Shown here one piece after another: positions 1 through 7,303 of a DNA stretch of 23,745 bases (positions are counted from its first letter, which is position 1; every line of letters begins with the position of its first letter). The DNA lies in NCBI GenBank assembly GCA_027009865.1, contig JALVCR010000247.1:1-23745 (forward strand). The letters run 5' to 3'. The position numbers and the translations under genes are program-made. This DNA is from Campylobacterales bacterium (GTDB taxonomy: Bacteria; Campylobacterota; Campylobacteria; Campylobacterales; JAADDG01). The notes under the pieces are model-generated. The model was given only the letters and a program-made list of their open reading frames with translations, was not told the origin of the DNA and made no database searches.

Positions 1-1
1 T

Positions 2-883
2 TTGGACGTTCCTATTCCTCAAGTTATTTGGGGATGGATGATAACTTTGAATATGTGGGCTAAAAGTATAGGAACAGGTGTTGTGTTAGTAGGCGCTTAT
101 CTTCTTGCAAGATATGCCAAAGAGACTGATAGCAAAGTTAGAGTCTATATGCCTATCATCTCTTTTATCTTTTTAAATATTTTTCTTTTGTTTACTCTTT
201 TAGATTTGCATCAGCCTTTTAGGATGATAAATATATTCCTTCATCCTCATTTTACTTCCGCAATTACGGTGGGAGCTTGGATGGCAACCATTTTTACAGG
301 TATTATTTTTATTCTATCTTTGATTGCGGTTAAAAAATATATTTTAAATAAAGAGTGCAAACTTGAAAAGCTTTATGATCCTCTTTTGAAACTGGCTGTT
401 GTTTTAGCTATTCCCGTAACTTTATACACAGCTACTATTATGGGAGAGGCCACAGCAAGAGAGCTTTGGCAGACTCCAACTGAGCTTGCTCAGATGCTTT
501 TGGCAGCTTTGCTTTGCGGAAGCGCGGTATTTTTGTTAATAGGCGGAGAGTGGAGTTTTGAAGTTAAAAGAGATTTAGCCATTATTTTGGGAGCAAGCGC
601 ATTTTTATCTTTCACTATCTATATGGGAGAGTATTATTTTGGACATATGAAATCTGAAGATGTAGCCGCTATTTTGGCAGCCGTAAAAGAGGGGGGAGCT
701 TATCATACAATGTTTTGGGTAGCTCAATATTTAGCTTTTATTATACCTATGGTTTTGGTTTATTTAAGTTTGAAAAATAAAAGCGGCTCTCTTTTGTATT
801 TGGCATCTTTTTTGGCGATTGTAGGGCTTTATTTAACCAAACATGTTTGGCTTATTATCCCTCAACTATTACCTTTAAGTTAA
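2..883 (+). CDS. NrfD/PsrC-type membrane subunit of a molybdoenzyme, 5'-truncated by the window edge
   Basis: This is an integral membrane quinone-interacting subunit of the NrfD/PsrC family. It would anchor a periplasmic molybdoenzyme and exchange electrons with the menaquinone pool. About eight hydrophobic segments are visible, roughly at residues 20-37, 50-67, 86-113, 128-147, 160-180, 190-207, 236-257 and 264-284. The N-terminal stretch VPIPQVIWGW followed by a helix is typical of the start of these proteins, and family members usually begin some residues earlier. The first codon seen (TTG at base 2) is therefore probably internal and the true start lies upstream of the window. The stop codon overlaps the GGAG ribosome site of the next gene, so the two are one operon. 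With membrane subunit before catalytic subunit, the iron-sulfur subunit is probably further upstream, as in a B-C-A order. Family call is firm; substrate is not determinable. Confidence 0.85.
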   Translation: MDVPIPQVIWGWMITLNMWAKSIGTGVVLVGAYLLARYAKETDSKVRVYMPIISFIFLNIFLLFTLLDLHQPFRMINIFLHPHFTSAITVGAWMATIFTGIIFILSLIAVKKYILNKECKLEKLYDPLLKLAVVLAIPVTLYTATIMGEATARELWQTPTELAQMLLAALLCGSAVFLLIGGEWSFEVKRDLAIILGASAFLSFTIYMGEYYFGHMKSEDVAAILAAVKEGGAYHTMFWVAQYLAFIIPMVLVYLSLKNKSGSLLYLASFLAIVGLYLTKHVWLIIPQLLPLS

Positions 884-895
884 AGGAGCGAGAGA

Positions 896-3800
896 ATGTT
901 TTTAGAAAGTAGAAGAAATTTTTTAAAAGGAACAGCTGCAACCGTTGCTTCAGCAGTTGTTGCAAAAGGCGTTTTCAGCACGATAGGAAGCGTGGAAGCG
1001 AAAGCTGATGAGAGTTTTACGAATACGCCTAAGACGTTAAGATTCTATCCTCCTTTGGAAGAGTGGGACGATTTTAAAGAGCTTGACGGAGATGATTGGA
1101 AAAGAGGCGGTATAGAGAGAAACGGAATAAGAAGCGATAATAATCCTGATGGAATAAAAGTAAATAATTATGTTATTGTTCCAACCGTATGTAATAACTG
1201 TGAAGCTGGATGCGGACTTACAGCCTGGGTTGATAAAGAGACGATGACTGTTAAAAAATATATGGGAAATCCTCTTCATTCAGGAAGCAGGGGAAGAAAC
1301 TGCGCAAAAGGATATGCAACCCAGTCTCAAATGTATGATCCCGACAGAATTCCTTTTCCTATAAAAAGAGCTCCGGGAAGCAAAAGAGGAGAGGGAAAAT
1401 GGGTTAGAGTAACGTGGGATGAGGCTATGAAAGAGATAGGTAAAAAGATGCATGATACTTTGAAAAAAGGGGATGAGATTTCAAGAAAAATGATTATGTA
1501 TCATGTTGGAAGACCTAATGAGAACGGTTTTACCGGAAGAGTGCCTCATACTCTTGGAATAGACGGTTTTAATTCCCACACAAATATATGCAGCGCCGGA
1601 GCGAGAGAGGGTTCCATTCAATGGGCAAATGATGATAGAAACTCTCCAGATTGGGCAAATTCAAAGCTTATTTTCCTTCAATCTTCCCATGCCGCCGATG
1701 CCGGCCACTATTTCCAACAAAGCGCGGGGTTGATAGCTGATGCGAGAAAAAAAGGCGCTAAGATGGTCGTCTTGGATCCAAGACTCTCAAACAGTGCGGG
1801 GCTGGCTGACCTTTGGATTCCTATTTGGCCGGGAACAGAAGCTGCTTTATATCTCTATCTTGCCAATAGAATTTTAAATGAAAAGGGTAAAAACGGAGAG
1901 GATTTAGTAGATCACGAGTTTGTAAGAGATTGGGTAAACTGGGATAGATTGATGAAAGATAAAGAGTATCTATCCTTTATCAAAGAAAAGGGATATATCT
2001 CCAAACTTCCAAAAGATGAGAGCTATGAATCTTTTATAGAGATGCTAAAAGAGATGTATTCTCCATATAGTAGAGAGTTTGTAGTAAAAGAGTGCAAACT
2101 TGAGGGAATGGAGTATAAGCTTGATAAGCTTTTTGAGATGTTAATAGATGCTGGAAATAGAGTTACCACCTATATCTGGAGATCGGGATCTATAGCCAAT
2201 AGAGGCGGATGGATGAACACAAGAGCCGGATTTTTGGTTTTAGCTTTAAGAGGAGCTTTAAGAGGAGATGTTGGAGGGGTAAGCTGGCACCACTGGCATG
2301 AAATAAGTGTCGGAGGAAAAGGAAATAAGGCTACGGTAGCTGGAAAGAGACCTCCTAAAGTTGATGTTTGGAACGAGCTTTCATGGCCGCCCGAGTATCC
2401 TCTTAGCACTTATGAGATGAGCTATATTCTTCCGCATCTAATTATGGATGAAGAGTGGAAGAAGAAATGGAAAGCTAAAGGATTTAAAGTTCCAGAGAAA
2501 CTTGCGGTTTGGATTCCAAGAATCTATAATCCGGTTTGGATAAATCCAGACGGTTTTAGATGGATAGAGGCATTAAAGAGAGAAGATCTTTTTGAGCTTA
2601 CTTTCAACCCAAGCCCAACTTGGAGCGAAACAAACTGGTATTGCGATTTTGTATTGCCGGTAGGACTATCAGGAGAGAGACACGATCAGCAATCTGCTCC
2701 TACAAAACCGGAAAGATGGACAGCTTTCAGACAGCCGGCTTTAAGGGTTGCGCTTGAAAAGCAGGGATGGAAACCAAAAGATCCGACAAGAGCCACGCTT
2801 GAGGCTCATATGAAAGCTGGACTTGGAGAGATTTGGGAAGAGAACGAGTTTTTTGCTAATCTCTTTTTCCATTATGTAGATCCAGACGGAAGTTTGGGCG
2901 TTAGACAATATTGGGCAAGCAAAGAGGATCCAAAAAGACCGGTTACGATTGCCGAGTATTATGATGCGGCTTTCTCTCTTCTTCCAAAACTAAGAAAGGC
3001 TGCCAAAGCTGCTTATCCAAACTCCAAATATCCATGCTATGAGTTTATGAGAGATAGAGGAGCTTGGACGGAAGAGAGCAATATCTATAAACCTCAAGAG
3101 AGACCTTTAAAATATGATCCTGTTAAAAAGGTTTATATAGCTCATGGACATGAATACCACGAAAGCGATGTGGAAAAAGATGAATTTGGAGTATTGTGGG
3201 CTAAACATGGAGAGGAGAAAAAACCAATCGGTGTAGAAATTAAAGGAAAACTATACCAAGGTTTCCATACTCTAAGCAAAAAGCTTGATTTTTATTGCGA
3301 TTGGCTTGCTAAAGATTATCAATGGCCAGAATACGCTATTCCTATCTATCCAAGAAGCGAAAAAGAGTATGAGAAGATGATTCATCTTGTAACGCAAGTT
3401 CACCATACAATGATGAAGAAAGATAATGAATTTGCGCTAAATACCGTTTACAGACTCCCTTATAACATCCATACAAGAAGCGTTAACTCCAAACATTTAA
3501 TGGAGATTAGTCAAAATCACAATCCGGTATGGATTCATACAAGCGATGCTAAGAGACTTGGAATTAAAAGAGGAGATAAGATTAGAGTTAGAATCGTAGA
3601 TACTCTAAGCAATTTAGAAAGCGGATATTTTGTAGCGATGGCTGTTCCTACCGAGGCTACAAGACCCGGAGTTCTTGCGTGCTCTCACCATGCGGGAAGA
3701 TGGAAACTAAAAAATGCCGTAGAGATTCCTGGATTTAAACATGCTCTTGGCGTTATGGGAGTTGGAGCTCCGAGAGCTGAGATGAGTATGGACGGTAAAG

Positions 3801-4198
3801 TTGGTAAAATGAGAATGGTCGAGGGAATTGATGAAATTAAGAGAAGACCTGAGACTTGGCAATTTAAAGAGTATAACAGAGATTTGGATAATGTATGGTG
3901 GAACGGTTTAACTGGTGCTTGGCAAAATGCTGTAGCTCCAACTCATCCAGATCCGATAGCCGGAAATCACTGCTGGGCTCAAAAAGTTATAATAGAGAAA
4001 GCCAAAAGCGAGGATAAACTGGGCGATGTTTATGTAAATTATGAAAACAATTTCAAAACTTATCAAATTTGGAGAGATAAGCTTACAAGACCTATAAATG
4101 AGAAGATGAAATACAGAAGGCCAAGACATATAAAAAGACCGGTTGTTCCTCTAAGCGAGAAAGCTTATCTAAATCCTATGTATAAAGGGGAGGCGTAA
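896..4198 (+). CDS. Twin-arginine molybdopterin oxidoreductase catalytic subunit (Psr/Phs/Ttr-like, CISM family)
   Basis: Large catalytic subunit of the complex iron-sulfur molybdoenzyme family, 1100 aa. Residues 5-11 (SRRNFLK) are a perfect twin-arginine export motif followed by a hydrophobic h-region, so the folded enzyme is sent to the periplasm. Cys99, Cys102, Cys106 and Cys136 form the expected [4Fe-4S] site. Cys232 in the segment NICSAG is the likely molybdenum ligand, as in polysulfide, thiosulfate and tetrathionate reductases. The C-terminal dinucleotide-binding domain starts near residue 876 (NPVWIHTSDA) and contains a striking SHHAGRW at 930-936. It is much longer than typical PsrA (about 765 aa) and nearer to TtrA or SreA sizes. 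It starts 12 bases after the membrane subunit with an AAGGAG site. Likely substrate is a sulfur compound (polysulfide, tetrathionate or sulfur), but arsenic or other oxyanions cannot be excluded. Confidence 0.85.
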   Translation: MFLESRRNFLKGTAATVASAVVAKGVFSTIGSVEAKADESFTNTPKTLRFYPPLEEWDDFKELDGDDWKRGGIERNGIRSDNNPDGIKVNNYVIVPTVCNNCEAGCGLTAWVDKETMTVKKYMGNPLHSGSRGRNCAKGYATQSQMYDPDRIPFPIKRAPGSKRGEGKWVRVTWDEAMKEIGKKMHDTLKKGDEISRKMIMYHVGRPNENGFTGRVPHTLGIDGFNSHTNICSAGAREGSIQWANDDRNSPDWANSKLIFLQSSHAADAGHYFQQSAGLIADARKKGAKMVVLDPRLSNSAGLADLWIPIWPGTEAALYLYLANRILNEKGKNGEDLVDHEFVRDWVNWDRLMKDKEYLSFIKEKGYISKLPKDESYESFIEMLKEMYSPYSREFVVKECKLEGMEYKLDKLFEMLIDAGNRVTTYIWRSGSIANRGGWMNTRAGFLVLALRGALRGDVGGVSWHHWHEISVGGKGNKATVAGKRPPKVDVWNELSWPPEYPLSTYEMSYILPHLIMDEEWKKKWKAKGFKVPEKLAVWIPRIYNPVWINPDGFRWIEALKREDLFELTFNPSPTWSETNWYCDFVLPVGLSGERHDQQSAPTKPERWTAFRQPALRVALEKQGWKPKDPTRATLEAHMKAGLGEIWEENEFFANLFFHYVDPDGSLGVRQYWASKEDPKRPVTIAEYYDAAFSLLPKLRKAAKAAYPNSKYPCYEFMRDRGAWTEESNIYKPQERPLKYDPVKKVYIAHGHEYHESDVEKDEFGVLWAKHGEEKKPIGVEIKGKLYQGFHTLSKKLDFYCDWLAKDYQWPEYAIPIYPRSEKEYEKMIHLVTQVHHTMMKKDNEFALNTVYRLPYNIHTRSVNSKHLMEISQNHNPVWIHTSDAKRLGIKRGDKIRVRIVDTLSNLESGYFVAMAVPTEATRPGVLACSHHAGRWKLKNAVEIPGFKHALGVMGVGAPRAEMSMDGKVGKMRMVEGIDEIKRRPETWQFKEYNRDLDNVWWNGLTGAWQNAVAPTHPDPIAGNHCWAQKVIIEKAKSEDKLGDVYVNYENNFKTYQIWRDKLTRPINEKMKYRRPRHIKRPVVPLSEKAYLNPMYKGEA

Positions 4199-4212
4199 GC
4201 CCCTCTTTATAC
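4181..4212. terminator. Imperfect bidirectional hairpin between convergent genes
   Basis: TATAAAG (4181-4187) pairs with CTTTATA at the other arm, and GC-rich inner parts (GGGG/CCCC, or GAGGC/GCC with a bulge) surround a short GTAA loop. The hairpin spans the stop of the plus-strand molybdoenzyme and the stop of the minus-strand permease, which are only 8 bases apart. T-rich sequence follows on the plus side. It would serve both convergent transcripts, although the stem is imperfect. Confidence 0.5.
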
Positions 4213-5544
4213 TATTTTTAAAATCTCTTTTAATCTTTTTTCTATCTCTTTTGCATCCCATAATATAGCTTTTTTGATAACCCTTTTAGTTGTAAGTCTT
4301 AAAGCAACTTCTATTATATAGGCTCCAAAAAAACTTCCTGCAATATACCAGCCAACTAATGGCATTTTTTGATGAGTATAAATTAAAGCAAAAATTGCCG
4401 CAAAAAATGATCCAAAAGCTGCCATTGCAACAAGAATTGCATTTGCGTTTGTCTCTTTTATTTTGAAAAAGTGCCCTAAATGGACAAATCCCTGAATCAA
4501 TAAAACAATAATAGATGCAATTGTAGCTATTTGAGCCAAATTCAAAAATAGTATCATAGGAACTATTAAAAGAGATGAGACTATAAGCCCTTCGGTTGAA
4601 TTAAATACGTTGTATTCGTAAACTTTTGGAAGCTCTCCTTTTCTTGCCAAATCGTAGCTAATTTGAGTAGCAGCATACAAAGAGGCGTTTATTGCGGAAG
4701 TTGCGCTAATTAGAGCTACCGCTGCCATAATTTTAAATCCTAAACTTCCAAAAATAGGCTCTGCTGCTTTAGCTAAGGCATAATCTTTGGCTTTTATAAC
4801 CTCATCAAGGGGCAGATTTCCAAGCACCGCGACTGCTGTTGAGATATAAAGAGCAGCTACTATTAAAATGGCTAATATCATTGCTTTTAGCATATTTTTT
4901 TGTGGATTTTCCATATCTTCTATACTGTTTGTAATGACGCTAAATCCTTGGTATGCAAAAAAGACAAGTCCCAAAGCATAGAGTATGTTTATTAAAGCAG
5001 GAGCCTCTTTTGGTTTTAAAAGTTCTGGATTTACATAAAATAAAGCTGCCGCAGTAAAGAGTATCAAAGCAGTTAATTTGATTATTACAATTATATTTTC
5101 GCTTTTTGCCACAACTTTTGCGCCTATTAAATTTATAAATGTAAAAGCAGCCAAAATCAAAATAGCAAACATATTTACATTAAATTCCGTAATTCCGGAT
5201 TTTAAATAAGTAGCGGCATATGTTCCGAAAGATTTAGTAACAGCCGCTAAGCCTATAAGCTGGGCTAAATAGAATAAAACTCCCATAGCTCCAGAGAAAA
5301 ATCCCTCTTCATACTCTTGAACTAAATATTCTATTATTCCGCCTCTACTTGGATACTTTAATGCAAGTTTTGAGAGAGAATATCCGCAAAGAAGAGCTAT
5401 AATTCCTCCAATTGTAAAGGTATAAACTACAAGATTTCCTGCTATTGCTCCAGCTTCCCCTATAACTATAAATATTCCTATTCCAACCATGGAGCCTATA
5501 CCTAAAAATACGGCGCTCCACAAACCAAAAGCTTTTTTTTGCAT
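4207..5544 (-). CDS. APC-family amino acid permease
   Basis: Cytoplasmic-membrane transporter of the amino acid-polyamine-organocation superfamily, 445 aa with about 12 hydrophobic helices. The first helix carries the family signature GIGSMVGIGIF (about residues 15-25), the unwound substrate-binding segment of these transporters. Substrate is not predictable beyond an amino acid or related amine. An open frame extends 26 residues further upstream, but I place the start at 5544. There an AAAGGAA site lies 6 bases before the ATG, and the protein begins directly with the short cytoplasmic N-terminus (MQKKAFGLWS) usual in this family. The gene lies downstream of the tRNA cluster on the same strand but has its own likely -10 box. 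It is convergent with the molybdoenzyme operon and not obviously related to it. Confidence 0.85.
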   Translation of the reverse strand: MQKKAFGLWSAVFLGIGSMVGIGIFIVIGEAGAIAGNLVVYTFTIGGIIALLCGYSLSKLALKYPSRGGIIEYLVQEYEEGFFSGAMGVLFYLAQLIGLAAVTKSFGTYAATYLKSGITEFNVNMFAILILAAFTFINLIGAKVVAKSENIIVIIKLTALILFTAAALFYVNPELLKPKEAPALINILYALGLVFFAYQGFSVITNSIEDMENPQKNMLKAMILAILIVAALYISTAVAVLGNLPLDEVIKAKDYALAKAAEPIFGSLGFKIMAAVALISATSAINASLYAATQISYDLARKGELPKVYEYNVFNSTEGLIVSSLLIVPMILFLNLAQIATIASIIVLLIQGFVHLGHFFKIKETNANAILVAMAAFGSFFAAIFALIYTHQKMPLVGWYIAGSFFGAYIIEVALRLTTKRVIKKAILWDAKEIEKRLKEILKIV

Positions 5545-5578
5545 AAAAAATTCCTTTAAAAAGTATTTCGGAATATTT

Positions 5579-5584
5579 ATTATA
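5579..5584 (-). promoter_or_regulatory. -10 box (TATAAT) of the permease gene
   Basis: A perfect TATAAT on the minus strand lies 34 bases upstream of the permease ATG. That gives a leader of about 28 bases ending in the AAAGGAA ribosome site. No convincing -35 box is present, which is common in Campylobacterota. Confidence 0.5.
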
Positions 5585-5645
5585 GGGAATTTTCTAAAGA
5601 TTTTGAGTAATTTTAGTAGCATTAAAAGAGATTTTTAGAAGAATA

Positions 5646-5722
5646 TGGCGCGGCCGACGAGACTCGAACTCGCGACCTCCGGCGTGACAGGCCGGCATTC
5701 TAACCAACTAAACTACGGCCGC
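5646..5722 (-). tRNA. tRNA-Asp (anticodon GTC)
   Basis: A 77-nt cloverleaf with acceptor arms GCGGCCG and CGGCCGC, discriminator G and an encoded CCA. The anticodon loop CTGTCAC sits on a CCGGC/GCCGG stem, so the anticodon is GTC, reading aspartate codons. The T-arm GTTCGAGTC is canonical. It is last in the four-tRNA transcript. Confidence 0.97.
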
Positions 5723-5732
5723 CCATAAAAAA

Positions 5733-5808
5733 TGGTGGTCGCTAGTGGACTCGAACCACTGGCCACTTGCTTGTAAGGCAAGCGCTCTACCAACTGAGCT
5801 AAGCGACC
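5733..5808 (-). tRNA. tRNA-Val (anticodon TAC)
   Basis: A 76-nt cloverleaf with acceptor GGTCGCT/AGCGACC, discriminator A and encoded CCA. The anticodon stem CTTGC/GCAAG encloses CTTACAA, giving anticodon TAC for valine. D-loop GTTGGTAGA and T-loop GTTCGAGTC are canonical. Third in the cluster. Confidence 0.97.
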
Positions 5809-5813
5809 TAAAC

Positions 5814-5889
5814 TGGCGACCCCAAGGGGATTTGAACCCCTGTTACCGCCGTGAAAGGGCGGGGTCCTGGGCCACTAGACGATGGGGTC
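5814..5889 (-). tRNA. tRNA-Glu (anticodon TTC)
   Basis: A 76-nt cloverleaf with acceptor GACCCCA/TGGGGTC, discriminator G and encoded CCA. The anticodon loop CTTTCAC on a CCGCC/GGCGG stem gives TTC, glutamate. Only 5 bases separate it from tRNA-Val, so co-transcription and processing are certain in practice. Confidence 0.97.
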
Positions 5890-5920
5890 AGTTATTAAAA
5901 TTTTAAAGAGCAAAAAAAGA

Positions 5921-5996
5921 TGGTGACCCGTGTTGGATTCGAACCAACGGCCACCTCCTTAAAAGGGAGATGCTCTACCAGCTGAGCTAACGGGTC
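5921..5996 (-). tRNA. tRNA-Lys (anticodon TTT)
   Basis: A 76-nt cloverleaf with acceptor GACCCGT/ACGGGTC, discriminator A and encoded CCA. The anticodon loop CTTTTAA gives TTT, lysine. It is first in the transcript. The leader before it contains a 6-bp hairpin (GAAAGC at 6002-6007 with GCTTTC at 6018-6023), which may help processing. Confidence 0.97.
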
Positions 5997-6040
5997 GTTT
6001 TGAAAGCTTCTCTTTTGGCTTTCGTTGTTTTGGAGTTGAA

Positions 6041-6069
6041 AGTATATACAAAAAAATTCCGCTTGTCAA
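6041..6069 (-). promoter_or_regulatory. Near-consensus sigma-70 promoter of the tRNA cluster
   Basis: On the minus strand, TTGACA (6064-6069) is separated by exactly 17 bases from TATACT (6041-6046). This is the only promoter in the window with a perfect -35 box. The predicted start is near 6034, about 38 bases before tRNA-Lys. Strong stable-RNA expression fits this. Confidence 0.85.
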
Positions 6070-6119
6070 GAGATTTTTTGAAAAATTAGAAAAAAATCTC
6101 TTTTTTTGTTTTGACAAGC
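6061..6119. terminator. Two-tier inverted repeat at the cinA 3' end, likely terminator overlapping the tRNA promoter
   Basis: GCTTGTCAA (6061-6069) is the exact reverse complement of TTGACAAGC (6111-6119). Inside them, GAGATTTTTT (6070-6079) is the exact reverse complement of AAAAAATCTC (6091-6100). The cinA stop codon lies in the loop. In the cinA transcript the inner AU-rich stem is followed, 15 bases later, by a run of seven T. It can act as a weak terminator, and its outer arm is the -35 element of the tRNA promoter. Confidence 0.5.
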
Positions 6120-7177
6120 AGTTTAAAAGCGTAAATTGCGGCCTGTTTTTGGATATAGTTTCTGTCTCCTTTAAAAAAGAGTCTCTCTATTATCTCTTCT
6201 CCATCTTTTGCTCTTGCTCCCACATATACCGTTCCCACAGGCTTTTCTGGCGTTCCTCCAGTAGGGCCTGCTATTCCGCTAACTGCCATGGCAAACTTTG
6301 CTCCCGTAATTTTCAAGACTCCATCAAGCATCTCTCTTACGCACTGCTCGCTTACGGCTCCAAAGTTTTTTAAAGTCTCTTCTGAGACCAATACCCAATG
6401 CTCTTTTATTTTATTATCGTAAGTAACCAAGCTTCCTTTGAAAATGGAAGAGACTCCCGGATGGGATGTTATCATGCTTGCGATCAATCCTCCCGTGCAG
6501 CTTTCAACACAGGTTATCTCCTCTTTTTGCTCAATTAATTTTTCTATGGCGAAACTTATTAAGCTTTTGTGATCTATTATCTTTTCGGGAAAGCTCTCTT
6601 TTAGATTTTTTATAAATTTCTCAATCTCTCCGAATCTGTTTTTTTGGATTCTTATATATATCGTTTGGGGAACTACGGTAGAGTAGGAGAGTTTTAGATC
6701 GTAACTTTGAGCTATCGGATCAATCAGGCTTTTTGCCGCCTCTTTGTCCATATCTACTACAAAAAAGAATCTCTCTTCATCTAATGAGTCCATTAAAATA
6801 TTTGGAAGTTTCTCCCCCTCTTTTGTTAGAAGAACATTTATCAAGCTCTCTTTATATTTTAGAAGATAGCTATTTTTTTCGTAAATTTTAACTTTTGAGG
6901 GAAGAAGCATCTCCTCTTTTAAAATCAGATTATCTTCCGTTAGCGTAGATAAAATTTTTCCAATAAGATTGAAGCTTTTTTGGGAAGAGAAGATTAAAAT
7001 GTGAGTAAACTCTTTGGTTATTTCGTCAAATAAAAGCAAAAGATCTTTATCTTCATTATCGATAAAAACCGTAGAGCTTATTTTGCCTATTTTGTTTCTA
7101 ACCTCTTTATGGATATAATCTATTAAGGGATAGTTGTATCTTATATTTTCCCCTATAATCAAGAGAGCCAGCTTCAT
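6086..7177 (-). CDS. cinA: CinA-family protein with C-terminal nicotinamide-nucleotide amidase (PncC) domain
   Basis: The C-terminal part (about residues 205-360) is a clear CinA/PncC domain with ESCTGGLIA, a VSGIAGPTGGTPEKPVGTVY core and the usual closing helix. This domain deamidates nicotinamide mononucleotide to recycle NAD. The N-terminal 200 residues occupy the place of the molybdopterin-binding-like (MoCF) domain of full-length CinA (about 410 aa). However, they lack the recognisable GGxGPT signature and are shorter at 363 aa in total, so that half may have lost its pyrophosphatase-type activity. The start is supported by AAGGA 6 bases before the ATG and a short leader from an extended -10 promoter. 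It is divergent from ileS. The amidase call is firm; the role of the N-terminal half is open. Confidence 0.85.
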   Translation of the reverse strand: MKLALLIIGENIRYNYPLIDYIHKEVRNKIGKISSTVFIDNEDKDLLLLFDEITKEFTHILIFSSQKSFNLIGKILSTLTEDNLILKEEMLLPSKVKIYEKNSYLLKYKESLINVLLTKEGEKLPNILMDSLDEERFFFVVDMDKEAAKSLIDPIAQSYDLKLSYSTVVPQTIYIRIQKNRFGEIEKFIKNLKESFPEKIIDHKSLISFAIEKLIEQKEEITCVESCTGGLIASMITSHPGVSSIFKGSLVTYDNKIKEHWVLVSEETLKNFGAVSEQCVREMLDGVLKITGAKFAMAVSGIAGPTGGTPEKPVGTVYVGARAKDGEEIIERLFFKGDRNYIQKQAAIYAFKLLVKTKKEIFF

Positions 7178-7208
7178 TAAAAATCCTTAATTTTTTAATC
7201 TTTTAGGT

Positions 7209-7217
7209 ATTATATCA
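7209..7217 (-). promoter_or_regulatory. Extended -10 promoter of cinA
   Basis: The minus strand reads TGATATAAT, a perfect extended -10 element, 31 bases upstream of the cinA ATG. No clear -35 element is present. Confidence 0.6.
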
Positions 7218-7263
7218 TAAAACATTAATAGGAATTATCAGCACTTCTTAATCGCTTTTTGGG

Positions 7264-7269
7264 TATTAT
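7264..7269 (+). promoter_or_regulatory. Possible -10 box (TATTAT) of ileS operon
   Basis: TATTAT preceded by a T-rich stretch lies 34 bases before the ileS ATG in the 126-base divergent spacer with cinA. There is no -35 match, so support is modest. Confidence 0.4.
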
Positions 7270-7303
7270 GTGCGCCAATTAAATTCTTAGGAGTTTTATC
7301 GAA

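Noticed and set aside
5545..5622. 26-codon N-terminal extension of the permease
   Set aside because: No ribosome site at the far ATG, while the internal ATG at 5544 has AAAGGAA at good spacing; the extension covers the -10 box.
6111..6133. Plus-strand TTGACA as a promoter into the cinA region
   Set aside because: No -10 box at 16-18 bases spacing; it is the mirror arm of the inverted repeat.
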